Notes under the pieces: generated by a model | Database searches by the model: none | Seen by the model: the letters and a program-made list of their open reading frames with translations, nothing else | Told to the model about the DNA's origin: nothing | Source of the DNA: Streptococcus mutans | GTDB lineage: Bacteria; Bacillota; Bacilli; Lactobacillales; Streptococcaceae | Direction of reading: 5' to 3' | Assembly: GCF_006739205.1 (NCBI RefSeq) | Contig: NZ_AP019720.1 | Span: forward strand, 1,302,001 to 1,366,000 | Length of the DNA: 64,000 nucleotides | Position numbers and translations under genes: made by a program | Shown here: positions 49,567 to 58,172 of the stretch, piece by piece | Position numbering within the stretch: position 1 is the first letter of the stretch | How the letters are laid out: each line of letters starts with the position of its first letter

Positions 49567-50393
49567 TCCTTTATCATACCTTCCATATAAGTTATTACTG
49601 ATTGTTCCTGATGATGAGGGATGACTTCATCTGCAAGCTCTTTAATTTCCACACGCGCATTTTCAGGTGCAATAGCAACGTCTGCAAAATCCATCATTTC
49701 AAAGTCGTTTAAATTATCACCAAAAGCTAAAACATGTTCAGATTTTAACTTTAAAACTTGGCAGAGATGGCTAAGACCAAATCCCTTATTGGCTCCCCGT
49801 AAAATAATATCAATAGACTCGAATCCTGTTGTTACAGCTTGAATATGCGGGAGTCTTTCATTTAACCAAGCAGCTCCTTTATGAACATATTCCGCTGGAA
49901 ATTGAGTTGTGATTTTAAAAATAGCATCATCCAACTGTTCAAAATTCTCAACTAACTGAATATTTTCGTAATACCCTTTCATGAAATCAATATAACTCTG
50001 AGGACTCTCCGCCAAAATATAAGCGGCCTTTTTACCGGATAAGAGTAATTCAACACCTTGGTTATATGGATTTTCCAAAATTTTAGCCGTTAAATCCAGA
50101 TACTGAGAGGGAGTCATTAACTGTTCAAACAGCACTTGATTTTTATATTGAATCAAACTTCCATTTTCAGCTATAATTGCAATACGATCTGTAAAATCCT
50201 TGAACAATTTTTCTAAAGTCAATAGCGAACGGCCACTGGCAATAGTGAAAATAAGATTTTTTGCCTCAAATTTTTTCAACAAATTATCTAAGCGCTGATG
50301 ATCAAACTGACCGGAAGCATCTAAAAAAGTACCATCCATATCTGTTGCAATCAAGCGTATTTTTTCTGTCATGAAATTTCTTTTAGTAACCAT
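49563..50393 (-). CDS. Cof-type HAD phosphatase 2
   Basis: A 276-residue paralogue of the neighbouring phosphatase. Motif I IATDMDGTFLDASGQF, motif II FTIASGRSLLTLEKLF, motif IV VLAFGDNLNDFEMMDFADVA. The first ATG is kept because AGGAAGTAAG directly precedes it; MTEKIRLIATD 7 codons later is the other possible start. It forms a three-gene operon with the other phosphatase and ftsY. Confidence 0.88.
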   Translation of the reverse strand: MVTKRNFMTEKIRLIATDMDGTFLDASGQFDHQRLDNLLKKFEAKNLIFTIASGRSLLTLEKLFKDFTDRIAIIAENGSLIQYKNQVLFEQLMTPSQYLDLTAKILENPYNQGVELLLSGKKAAYILAESPQSYIDFMKGYYENIQLVENFEQLDDAIFKITTQFPAEYVHKGAAWLNERLPHIQAVTTGFESIDIILRGANKGFGLSHLCQVLKLKSEHVLAFGDNLNDFEMMDFADVAIAPENARVEIKELADEVIPHHQEQSVITYMEGMIKE

Positions 50394-50456
50394 CTTACTT
50401 CCTATTTTATCAAAATTATTAATTTTTGGGGGATTATTGACTAAAATAGCTTACTT

Positions 50457-51515
50457 TCAATTTTTTGTCCACTTCAGTTTAAAAAGTTCTTTTTTGAATT
50501 GTCGGATCAAATGCTTAACTGCTTTAAAATTGCTCTTGCATCCACTAGCATAGAGTCCTTTTTTATTAAAATAACTTTTTTGCCAATCCTCTTCTGATGC
50601 TGCTTCGATTTTTTTCAGGATATATTTAGGTGCCGTAAAACGCAAATCCTTAGTGGCAATAACCGCGTCTCTAAAGAGAGGATCATGTGATTTGGTCGGA
50701 TTAACATCTAATTCCCAATGACGTTGATTGCCACTGTTAGCATAATTAAAACTGGCACCATTAATAATCCCATTTTGCGTGATATGTTCAGCATCAATTT
50801 CATTCAAGAAATGTCCTTCATTATCAAGAATAAATTCCGTATGAAAATTTAATAACACCTTAAAATTAAGGCGATAAGAATCATCTGGATAAATCGTCTG
50901 CCCATCCTTAAAAGCAACCTTATTATGCAGACGGGCAGAATCATAAAGTGTGTAATCATAGGTTGAATGATACCAGACTTTTCTCTTTTTCTTTCTTAAA
51001 AATCGCGCCAAAGCCTGAGCATCAGTCATTTTTTCATTTCTCAAATGGTCACGGATCCACTGCGCCTGCTGACTGGAAATGACATAGCGAAATTGATGGA
51101 TACGTTTGGCAAAATTAGTCTTAGCACTGAGTGTGTCTTTTGGAAAAATCTCTTGAACCAGAAGTGAAAACTCATGCCAAAAAGTATTGTCTGGTGCTAA
51201 ATCGTCAGAAAAACGATGAACTAACTCTTGATTTTCTTGTAAATCACCAGATAATTCTTCCGGCATAGCAGACATATCTAGAACAATAGACAGCAGTTTT
51301 TGCGGCTCTTTATTACCATAAGCAGCTTGCCATAAGAAATTAAAAGCCTGTGAGCCAATGCGAAAGTCCGAAGGCTGCAAATCCTTTTTAGCTAGTTGCT
51401 TTACATCTTCCCTAGTCCATCCTACACTTTCCCATAAAAGCAGTTGCTTTGCTTCTTGATAACGTTTGCGCAGACCCGTTCGGGAAAATGAAGAGTTTCC
51501 TAAAATGCGCCACAT
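50457..51515 (-). CDS. DUF3114 family protein
   Basis: A 352-residue protein that resembles the streptococcal DUF3114 family. It shows conserved-looking blocks KRIHQFRYVISSQQAQWIRD, KKRKVWYHSTYDYTLYDSAR and NGIINGASFNYANSGNQRHW. There is no signal peptide or transmembrane segment, so it is probably cytosolic. Function unknown. It stands alone between the phosphatase operon and the secreted beta-helix gene. Confidence 0.75.
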   Translation of the reverse strand: MWRILGNSSFSRTGLRKRYQEAKQLLLWESVGWTREDVKQLAKKDLQPSDFRIGSQAFNFLWQAAYGNKEPQKLLSIVLDMSAMPEELSGDLQENQELVHRFSDDLAPDNTFWHEFSLLVQEIFPKDTLSAKTNFAKRIHQFRYVISSQQAQWIRDHLRNEKMTDAQALARFLRKKKRKVWYHSTYDYTLYDSARLHNKVAFKDGQTIYPDDSYRLNFKVLLNFHTEFILDNEGHFLNEIDAEHITQNGIINGASFNYANSGNQRHWELDVNPTKSHDPLFRDAVIATKDLRFTAPKYILKKIEAASEEDWQKSYFNKKGLYASGCKSNFKAVKHLIRQFKKELFKLKWTKN

Positions 51516-51760
51516 AGACTTTCTCCTTTCAAAACCTTATTATAACAAAAAAGAGATGAGACAACAGAAAAAACGAGATTATTAAATAAAATCACTGTTT
51601 TCATTTCCTTGTCAGTAGAGCATAGTCACTTTAAAATAATAGGGCATTACTGATACATTGAATGGCACCCAATGAATATCTTTTTTAAGATCAGAATTTT
51701 CACATAACTTTCTTACAAAATGATTGTAAAATCTGATTTTAGTCCAAGGCCAAATTTTTT

Positions 51761-51793
51761 CTTAAGTTAAAATTAAGTTCTTCTGGTTACAAT
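51761..51793 (+). promoter_or_regulatory. Predicted CiaR binding site and -10 promoter
   Basis: CTTAAG-TTAAA-ATTAAG (51761-51777) fits NTTAAG-N5-WTTAAG, the S. mutans CiaR consensus as I remember it, with no mismatch. It ends exactly 10 bp before a TACAAT -10 (51788-51793), the spacing recalled for the CiaR-activated ciaX promoter. There is no separate -35, as expected for an activated promoter. Confidence 0.55.
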
Positions 51794-51824
51794 CTGAAAA
51801 AATAATGATAGAAGAGGAAATATT

Positions 51825-53381
51825 ATGCGCTATTCACAAATTTGTCGTAAAAGTTTGGCTTTGCTGGCTACAGGAATGATTTTAACTACCTCAACCTTGC
51901 CTAGTATAAGTATTCTAGCTGAGGACAGTACTGGAGCACCTGCTAGGCCAGATGGACAAGCTCCTGCTGAAGGTGGTGCTAACACCACAACTTATGACTA
52001 CAGCGGAATCAACAGTGGTGTTCTAGTTGCTAATGGTAGCAAGGTCACTTCCAGTTCCAAAACCAAATCAACTACTTCCGCTCAAAATACAGCTCTTGTT
52101 CAAAACGGTGGTAGTTTAACACTGCATAAAGCGAATTTAATAAAATCCGGTGATGATAATAATGGTGACAATGATAATTTTTACGGTATTAATTCTATTT
52201 TACTAGCAGTCAATGAAAGGTCAAAAGCTTATGTTTCGAATTCCAAACTAAAAGCTAGTAGCTCTGGCAGTAATGGGATTTTTGCAATTGATAAGGCAAC
52301 CATCTACGCTAATAAAACAAGCATTGCGACTACAGCTGATAATTCACGGGGACTTGATGCCACTTACAATGGCAATATTATTGCTAATAAGATGGCCATT
52401 TCTACAAAAGGTGCTCACAGCGCTGCTATTGCAACTGACCGTGGTGGCGGCAATATTTCCACCACTAATTCCAGTTTAAATACTAGTGGCTCTGGCTCAC
52501 CTCTTCTTTATTCAACAGGCAATATTCAAGTTAATCACGTTACAGGAACATCTAGTAACAGCCAAATTGCTGGTATGGAAGGTCTTAATACCATTCTTAT
52601 TCATAATTCTAATTTAACTAGTACCATGACAAACAAAACTGCCAGTGACCCGATTGCCAATGGCGTTATCATCTATCAGTCACAATCCGGTGATGCCGAA
52701 GCAACAACGGGGCAAAGTGCCCACTTCGAGCTTAGCAAGTCTAAATTAACTTCTTCCATTGCTTCAGGTTCTATGTTCTACCTGACGAATACCTCTGCAA
52801 ACATTATCCTTAATCAATCCACCTTGAATTTTGATGCAAATAAGGCTAAACTTTTGACTGTAGCAGGCAATAGTGCCAATAATTGGGGAACCCCCGGTAG
52901 TAATGGGGCAACAGTTAACTTTACTGGCCATAAGCAGACACTTAAAGGGGATGTTGATGTGGATAGTATTTCGACCTTAAATATGTACCTGCTTGATAAA
53001 ACCAACTACACTGGCAAAACTGCTGTATCAACCAACAGTACCAATATATCCCCAAGCACGTCTCCTATTACCATGAATATTTCTAAAAATTCCAAATGGG
53101 TGCTAACTGGTCATTCGACAGTAACCAATCTCAATGCTGAAAAAGGTGCTAAAATTGTTGATAAAGACGGAAAAACCGTCAGCGTCATCTCTTCAAGCGG
53201 ACAAAAACTTGTTAAAGGTAAAAGCAAATATAGCCTAACAGTCACAGGAACTTACAGTCAAAAGGTAACAACCAGCTCAAGTAACAAACCCAGCAGCAGT
53301 TACATTGACCGTAGTGGCTTCGATAATTATTTTAAAACAACAACAGCCTTTGTAAATAATACCAAAAATACAAGTAATTAA
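51825..53381 (+). CDS. Secreted beta-helix-like surface protein
   Basis: A 518-residue exported protein with a signal peptide (MRYSQICRKSLALLATGMIL onward, cleavage after SILAE). The mature protein is rich in Ser, Thr, Asn and Gly, and repeats short beta-coils such as NGGSLTLHKANLIKSG, DKATIYANKTSIATTADNS and GLNTILIHNSNLTSTM at about 20-residue steps, the look of a parallel beta-helix. An acidic GDDNNGDNDN loop could bind calcium. There is no LPXTG, LysM or enzymatic motif. The gene is monocistronic, with AGAAGAGGAAATATT before the ATG. Function unknown. Confidence 0.75.
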   Translation: MRYSQICRKSLALLATGMILTTSTLPSISILAEDSTGAPARPDGQAPAEGGANTTTYDYSGINSGVLVANGSKVTSSSKTKSTTSAQNTALVQNGGSLTLHKANLIKSGDDNNGDNDNFYGINSILLAVNERSKAYVSNSKLKASSSGSNGIFAIDKATIYANKTSIATTADNSRGLDATYNGNIIANKMAISTKGAHSAAIATDRGGGNISTTNSSLNTSGSGSPLLYSTGNIQVNHVTGTSSNSQIAGMEGLNTILIHNSNLTSTMTNKTASDPIANGVIIYQSQSGDAEATTGQSAHFELSKSKLTSSIASGSMFYLTNTSANIILNQSTLNFDANKAKLLTVAGNSANNWGTPGSNGATVNFTGHKQTLKGDVDVDSISTLNMYLLDKTNYTGKTAVSTNSTNISPSTSPITMNISKNSKWVLTGHSTVTNLNAEKGAKIVDKDGKTVSVISSSGQKLVKGKSKYSLTVTGTYSQKVTTSSSNKPSSSYIDRSGFDNYFKTTTAFVNNTKNTSN

Positions 53382-53390
53382 TTAAAAACG

Positions 53391-53443
53391 AGAATGAGAT
53401 CAAAATCGTGATTTCCTAAAAATTGATTTTATTATCTCATCCC
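53391..53443 (+). terminator. Terminator / dispersed repeat, copy C
   Basis: GAATGAGAT and ATCTCATCC pair, with inner AAAATC/GATTTT. Its loop carries GATTTCCTAAAAATTGATTT, similar to dispersed repeats A and B. It immediately follows the beta-helix gene. Confidence 0.65.
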
Positions 53444-53480
53444 CAAATTACTGCATCAAACTGTTATCATTGTTTTATCT

Positions 53481-53513
53481 AACGAGGTTGGCACTTCTTG
53501 TCCTAACCTCGTT
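53481..53513. terminator. Bidirectional terminator
   Basis: AACGAGGTT and AACCTCGTT form a 9-bp stem (extendable by G-C pairs) with TTTT after. It lies downstream of the beta-helix gene and of the decayed membrane gene on the other strand. Confidence 0.75.
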
Positions 53514-53524
53514 TTGACTGATAC

Positions 53525-53830
53525 CTAAATCTCCTTCCTTCTTTTAAGCAAATACAGACAATAAAGGCCAAGTAATCCCAGAATAGCTAGGTCAAAAGTG
53601 AACTGCCAGCCAAAAACTTGAATGCGATTCCTAAAAAGGCTAGTCAATAGAACCAGCATAGCATCTCCCCAAAAGGCAAGACCAGCCAAAATCAGCGCTG
53701 ATTTTCTTCTAAAAAGATAGAAAATTGGACTCAAGACGCCACCTGACAATGACCGAACCACACGATCACAAAGAAAATCGGATAGTTGGTAAAATAAACT
53801 TTAACAGCTGAAGTACAGTGTTCAGCAAAA
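53525..53830 (-). pseudogene. Decayed duplicate of a membrane-protein gene
   Basis: Bases 53544-53830 match 55920-56207, the inner part of the intact 141-residue membrane gene, with only about four to six substitutions. One C is missing at 53753 (CC against CCC), so the frame breaks. Upstream of 53830 the match ends abruptly and the natural start is absent. The residual ORF (GGVLSPIFYLFRRKSALILA) has lost its N-terminus. Confidence 0.85.
53544..53830. repeat. Direct duplication, left copy
   Basis: This 287-bp segment is repeated in the same orientation at 55920-56207 (288 bp), so the hydrolase and GbsR-like genes lie between direct repeats 2.4 kb apart. Confidence 0.85.
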
Positions 53831-53979
53831 AAGAAGCCTGTTGGGACTTGGACTTCTCATACTATTTCTTCAGCATCACTGGTTTTAATTTGCAGGCACA
53901 ACTGGGAAATAGACCACTATTCAAAGAGTATTTGAGCTATACCGACTGATATGACTCATTTGTCCCTGACGAGACTAGA

Positions 53980-55188
53980 TTAGTCTTTTTTCTTAAAAAT
54001 GTGGTTCAACCATTCAAAGACTTGGTAATGCATGAGACGGAAATTATTTACTTGACAATGCGCATCCGCACCACTTTCGCTTGAAAATTTTCTTAAGGTT
54101 ACATCAATACCTCTCTGTTTAAAATTGTCGTAAAGAACTTGACTCTGTCTCATCAATTCAGAATCTTCCCCAGCTCCTACTAAGAAAAGGCTAGGAACGT
54201 CTATTTTGTTATAGTCTACTATTTGAGCTTGTTCTAAAACTTCATTTACAGAAGTTATAAAATCGACTTGTCCAAATTGCCAAGCGTATTTGTTTAAGTT
54301 GACTTCGGCAACCTTATTGACACTTGTTACCAGCTTGCTGCCCCACTTAAGAATCGTTTTGGGAGCTTTTAGTGCAGTTGAAAATGAAATCCGAAAGACC
54401 TCGGCGACATCATAAATTGGAGTGGAAGCAATCCAGGCTTTAATGCGTTTATCTTTTTCTACTGCCTGAGCTGTAAAATAACCACCGCCGCTAAAACCTG
54501 CAATAGCGATTTTTTCTGTCGGCGCTTGATACCAATCCAAGATAGCTGAGATGGCCGCCCTAGCGTCTACTTCAAAATGAAGGCCTTGATTTGGATTTTT
54601 TCCTTGACCGGGTAGATCAACCATTAAGACATTGTAGTCATGTTCCCAGCCAGAATAACCCAACATATAAAAGAGATCTTCACGACTGGTATCTCCGCCT
54701 CCGACTACAATCAAAGTATCTTGCGCTTTATCTTCGGAAATAATAGCATAACCCGGTAAAAGTTCCCCTTCAAAAGGCACCTCAATGCTCTTAAGCGGAA
54801 TCTTGCTGTTGTCTACAGCTAGCATAAACAGTTTTTCCATTCTTCGGAAATTTTCCATAAATTCGGAATCTTTGGGATCTGTAAACTGAAGAGCCGCACG
54901 AATGGAAAAACAGGCTGAAAAATACAAATGAGAAATTAAGTCTCGGTAACCAACCTTTTTTACTCGCTCCACCTCATCTTCCAGATAATCAGCATGCTCA
55001 TTGAAGCGTTTGCACCAATCGGTAGGATTACCATCCCGAATACCGCTGGCAATATAAAATAATTCACCAGCACTCATCCCGATAATTTGACCAATTCCAA
55101 GCATCCAATTAAAACAGAAATCCATATCTTTATTATTAAACTTAATTTTATAATCTTGCCGTTTCAAAATAATATTGTTTTCTTTCAT
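53980..55188 (-). CDS. Alpha/beta hydrolase (FrsA/DHPON-hydrolase-like)
   Basis: A 402-residue cytosolic serine hydrolase. An N-terminal helical cap (about residues 1-150) precedes the fold: TLIVVGGGDTSREDLFY, MVDLPGQGKNP, the nucleophile elbow IAGFSGGGYFTAQA, an acid in VGAGEDSELMRQ and the His in GADAHCQVNNF. This layout resembles 2,6-dihydroxypseudooxynicotine hydrolase-like or FrsA-like enzymes; the substrate is unknown. It lies 65 bp after the GbsR-like regulator gene, in the same orientation, and the two are bracketed by the duplicated segment. Confidence 0.8.
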   Translation of the reverse strand: MKENNIILKRQDYKIKFNNKDMDFCFNWMLGIGQIIGMSAGELFYIASGIRDGNPTDWCKRFNEHADYLEDEVERVKKVGYRDLISHLYFSACFSIRAALQFTDPKDSEFMENFRRMEKLFMLAVDNSKIPLKSIEVPFEGELLPGYAIISEDKAQDTLIVVGGGDTSREDLFYMLGYSGWEHDYNVLMVDLPGQGKNPNQGLHFEVDARAAISAILDWYQAPTEKIAIAGFSGGGYFTAQAVEKDKRIKAWIASTPIYDVAEVFRISFSTALKAPKTILKWGSKLVTSVNKVAEVNLNKYAWQFGQVDFITSVNEVLEQAQIVDYNKIDVPSLFLVGAGEDSELMRQSQVLYDNFKQRGIDVTLRKFSSESGADAHCQVNNFRLMHYQVFEWLNHIFKKKD

Positions 55189-55253
55189 TATTTAAGATCT
55201 CCTTTGTTTGCTTTTGTTTCGAACTAATTGAACTAAAATAGTAAAAGAAAATC

Positions 55254-55703
55254 TTAACTCTTTCCTTTATCAAAATCTTCTAAAACTTGGTTAACAACAG
55301 CATCTAACTTATCATAGAGATGGGCAAGTGTTCTAAATTGCTCTCCATAAGTAGAGCCATGGTAATCAGCTACTTTATTAAAGAGATTCTTCATCTCTTC
55401 AAGCACTATTATCCTAGAAGTCAGCCAAGCAACCATTCCCATAGGATTTAAATGAATAAAACGTTCTCTCGAATGCAAGCGGCCTTGGTAGCTGATCATT
55501 CCCTTATTCTCCAGAAAACGCAAGCCCGTGCTAGTGCTGGCTTTTGACAGACCAAGCTGATCAATAATCTTATTAAAAGTCACACTATCTTCTTCTTCCA
55601 ACATGAGATAGGCTAAAATGCTTGAAGGCGTACGCGCATAATCTAGCTGCATGAAGACATTGGTAATATTTTCAATATCTTTTAGTTTTTTCTCTTCCAT
55701 CAT
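55254..55703 (-). CDS. GbsR/MarR-type winged-helix regulator
   Basis: A 149-residue regulator. The winged helix shows TPSSILAYLMLEEEDSVTFN, then QLGLSKASTSTGLRFLENKG as the recognition helix and a basic wing (YQGRLHSRERF). Its helical C-terminus should dimerise. Such proteins sense solutes such as choline in GbsR. AAAGGAACTAA precedes two ATG codons. It is located upstream of the hydrolase gene, which it probably regulates; the inducer is unknown. Confidence 0.8.
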   Translation of the reverse strand: MMEEKKLKDIENITNVFMQLDYARTPSSILAYLMLEEEDSVTFNKIIDQLGLSKASTSTGLRFLENKGMISYQGRLHSRERFIHLNPMGMVAWLTSRIIVLEEMKNLFNKVADYHGSTYGEQFRTLAHLYDKLDAVVNQVLEDFDKGKS

Positions 55704-55888
55704 TTAGTTCCTTTAGTTCATTACAAATAAAACTTATCACTTTAGACCAGCCTTGTCAAGAAAATAATATGCTTTTATCCAAAAATACCAATATTCAAAT
55801 TGCCCTAAAGAGAGTCTGAAGTCAATCTAATCTTGAACTGCTTCCCTCGATCTGACTTCCTGTATTCAATTTAGAGGGACAGCACAAT

Positions 55889-56314
55889 TCAGTTTCTCTT
55901 TTCCGATTTTGACTCTCCTTTAAGCAAATACAGACAATAAAGGCCAAGTAATCCCAGAATAGCTAGGTCAAAAGTGAACTGCCAGCCAAAAACTTGAATG
56001 CGATTCCTAAAAAGGCTAGTCAATAGAACCAGCATAGCATCTCCCCAAAAGGCAAGACCAGCCAAAATCAGCGCTGATTTTCTTCTAAAAAGATAGAAAA
56101 TTGGACACAAGACGCCACCTAACAATGACCCGAACCACACGATCACAAAGAAAATCGGATAGTTGGTAAAATAAACTTTAACAGCTGGAGTATAGTGTTC
56201 AGCAAAATAAGTCTGATTGCGCGTCATCACCATGACAAAATCATAACAACCTATCAGATTCAGGAAGAATATGAACACTGCAAAGCCAATCCCAAAACCA
56301 GTTAATTTTTTCAT
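55889..56314 (-). CDS. Four-helix membrane protein, 141 aa
   Basis: An unrecognised membrane protein with four hydrophobic segments: FGIGFAVFIFFLNLIGCYDF, FFVIVWFGSLLGGVLCPIFY, ALILAGLAFWGDAMLVLLTS and FTFDLAILGLLGLYCLYLLK. The tail is basic and acidic (GESKSEKRN). The start overlaps the stop of the truncated AbrB-like gene (ATGA), a sign that the two once formed an operon. Bases 55920-56207 are duplicated at 53544-53830. Confidence 0.7.
   Translation of the reverse strand: MKKLTGFGIGFAVFIFFLNLIGCYDFVMVMTRNQTYFAEHYTPAVKVYFTNYPIFFVIVWFGSLLGGVLCPIFYLFRRKSALILAGLAFWGDAMLVLLTSLFRNRIQVFGWQFTFDLAILGLLGLYCLYLLKGESKSEKRN
55920..56207. repeat. Direct duplication, right copy
   Basis: Partner of the copy at 53544-53830, one base longer and in the same orientation. 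This copy keeps an open frame. Confidence 0.85.
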
Positions 56315-56508
56315 TTCATTAATCCCATTTCTTCAAAAGCTTGAACAAAGAAATCGCTATGCATTAAGGTCAAGCCTTGATTAACATCACCTAAGACCAT
56401 CAGATTATCTCCTTTTTGGATGTTAAAAATTTTCCTAGCTCGTGCAGGGATAACGATTTGGCCTTTTTCACCAACATTTTTTGCCCCGCTTTCATCAATA
56501 AAAGACGA
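56311..56508 (-). pseudogene. 5'-truncated AbrB/SpoVT-like regulator
   Basis: Minus-strand reading gives FIDESGAKNVGEKGQIVIPA, then RARKIFNIQKGDNLMVLGD, ending GLMK and TGA. This is the swapped-hairpin AbrB/MazE DNA-binding core. The frame is closed by TAA at 56509-56511 and holds no ATG, GTG or TTG start before the motif, and the usual KTPKGK head is missing. The stop overlaps the start of the membrane gene. It is a paralogue of the intact gene at 57914. Confidence 0.75.
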
Positions 56509-56527
56509 TTAACTAATCTACTCTACT

Positions 56528-57181
56528 TTACAAATCAATTTCTTCAAAATTTTTTATAGATTTTTGATATGATAACCATGTACATAACATAAACAAGACG
56601 ACACCAATTACGAATATAGCAACCTGTGGTATGCTTACGTTTGAAAGCTCATTCAGGCTCTCTAAAGCAGGAATATGATGTAATATTTCCCCCAAGATTA
56701 CTATAATAAAACTGACTACGAAGAATATGATAAGAGGTTTTCCAATCTTGTAAGCTGTTTTAAAAAAGCCTACAAGAAAAATGCCGTTAAATGCTGCAAA
56801 TACAATTATTACATATCCAAGATAAGCCGCATTTGCATTCATCAAGGGATTTATATCGTAAGGAGCGGCATTCCCTAAAAATTTCATTCTAATAATCGTT
56901 AGCAATGTACATGAGATAAAAGCCATCAATTCAATAAACAAAACAAATAGATATTTGGCTGTAACTACGTCTTGTTTCTTAACCGGCAACATAACCGTGT
57001 ATGTTATATCATCATATTCTCTCAACTGCTGGTAAGTATAAAAAATTCCAAGACAGATAAAAACGGAACCAATAAGTATAGGATAGCTTGGAATCATTGT
57101 CATGGCTGAAAAAGCAATAAACCAATAACTCAACGGGTTTGCTGTTAGTTTCAATTCCTTATAAAAAAGTTTTTTCATCAC
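56528..57181 (-). CDS. ABC-2 type transporter permease
   Basis: A 217-residue membrane protein with six predicted helices (FIAFSAMTMIPSYPILIGSV, FVLFIELMAFISCTLLTI, LGYVIIVFAAFNGIFLVG, IFFVVSFIIVILGEIL and a final pair). It partners the ATPase encoded just upstream, whose stop overlaps its start by 4 bases. Small two-gene ABC-2 exporters of this kind handle peptides, lipids or antibiotics; the cargo is not evident. Confidence 0.83.
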   Translation of the reverse strand: MMKKLFYKELKLTANPLSYWFIAFSAMTMIPSYPILIGSVFICLGIFYTYQQLREYDDITYTVMLPVKKQDVVTAKYLFVLFIELMAFISCTLLTIIRMKFLGNAAPYDINPLMNANAAYLGYVIIVFAAFNGIFLVGFFKTAYKIGKPLIIFFVVSFIIVILGEILHHIPALESLNELSNVSIPQVAIFVIGVVLFMLCTWLSYQKSIKNFEEIDL

Positions 57182-57912
57182 AGATTCACCTCTTCTCTTT
57201 CGATATGCACCATAATATCTTCAAGTGTCGGTGTACCACCTATTTCTTTTGCGTAATAATGGATAAAATCTTCTTTCTTTGTCGATAAAAGTAATTCTCC
57301 ATTTTTGATGTAGGTAATCGTATCCGCACATTTATCTAAATCACTGGTGATATGGGTGGAAAATAAAATAGCTACACCTTTTTTAGCCAGTTTTCGGAAA
57401 ATTTCATTCATCTCATCTCTAGATACTGGGTCAAGTCCACTTGTTGGCTCATCTAAAATTAAAAGTTTTGCATGATGTGAAAGAGCCAAGGTAAGATAAA
57501 ACTTCACCTTCATACCCTCAGAAAGCTCCATAATCTTTTTATTTTCGTCAAGATTAAATGCAGTGAGATAATGTTGATACTCCTCGTCATCCCAACTATT
57601 ATAGAAAACACGAGTAATTGCCACAATTTCTTTTATCTTTTTCCTTTTATAATAGCTGACTCCACCTACTGCATAACCAATCTGCTGTTTAATTTTATCC
57701 TCATTATCCAGATAGTTCATTCCAAGAATACGAACACTGCCCGCTTCAGGATGTACAAGATTTAGAATAGATTTTAGCGCTGTTGTTTTACCTGCACCGT
57801 TTCTACCTATGAATCCCATAACTTCGCCAGCCTCAATATGAAAGCTAGTAGTTTTTAGTTCAAAAGCTGGATAAATTTTCGTAAGACCATTTACTTCTAG
57901 AATATATCTCAT
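57178..57912 (-). CDS. ABC transporter ATP-binding protein
   Basis: A 244-residue ABC ATPase. Walker A FIGRNGAGKTTALKS, the Q-loop region QQIGYAVGGV, an atypical signature LSEGMKVK in place of LSGGQ, and Walker B LLILDEPTSGLDPVSRDE are visible. The Thr-His H-loop is FSTHITSD. The start at 57912 lies two bases from the AbrB-like stop; the longer frame would begin inside that gene. It forms an operon with the AbrB-like regulator and the permease. Confidence 0.9.
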   Translation of the reverse strand: MRYILEVNGLTKIYPAFELKTTSFHIEAGEVMGFIGRNGAGKTTALKSILNLVHPEAGSVRILGMNYLDNEDKIKQQIGYAVGGVSYYKRKKIKEIVAITRVFYNSWDDEEYQHYLTAFNLDENKKIMELSEGMKVKFYLTLALSHHAKLLILDEPTSGLDPVSRDEMNEIFRKLAKKGVAILFSTHITSDLDKCADTITYIKNGELLLSTKKEDFIHYYAKEIGGTPTLEDIMVHIEREEVNL

Positions 57913-57913
57913 G

Positions 57914-58126
57914 TCATTCGTCTTCTTTCTCTTCAAAAGCTACTTCCATCAAGTGTGTGAATGCTCCCTTTGGCGGTATAGCAATACCTCGTTTTTCATC
58001 GCCAAGAAGCAAAATTGTATCACCAGGCTTGATATTAAATACTTCCCGTGCCTGTTTCGGTATTACTATCTGACCTTTTTCCCCAACTGTAGCTGTCCAA
58101 GCATATTTACCTTTTGGTGTTTTCAC
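57914..58126 (-). CDS. AbrB/SpoVT-type transcriptional regulator
   Basis: A 70-residue regulator with the swapped-hairpin AbrB DNA-binding domain: VKTPKGKYAWTATVGEKGQI, then VIPKQAREVFNIKPGDTILL. A GTG start at 58126 is preferred: AAGGAGG lies 9 bases before it. The open frame extends to 58192, but there it overlaps the promoter's -10. It is probably an autoregulator of the ABC operon. Confidence 0.78.
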   Translation of the reverse strand: MKTPKGKYAWTATVGEKGQIVIPKQAREVFNIKPGDTILLLGDEKRGIAIPPKGAFTHLMEVAFEEKEDE

Positions 58127-58145
58127 GATGATCGGCCTCCTTATA

Positions 58146-58170
58146 GTATGTTTTGTATGATTTGTATAAC
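58146..58170. promoter_or_regulatory. Candidate operator with TTTGTAT direct repeats
   Basis: TTTGTAT occurs twice, at 58152-58158 and 58161-58167, with a related GTATGTTT at 58146. They lie between the -10 and the ribosome site of the AbrB-like gene, fitting autoregulation. Confidence 0.4.
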
Positions 58171-58172
58171 TT

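Noticed and set aside
51825..53381. LPXTG or choline/glucan-binding anchor in the beta-helix protein
   Set aside because: No LPXTG, no C-terminal hydrophobic helix and no YG-type repeats are present.
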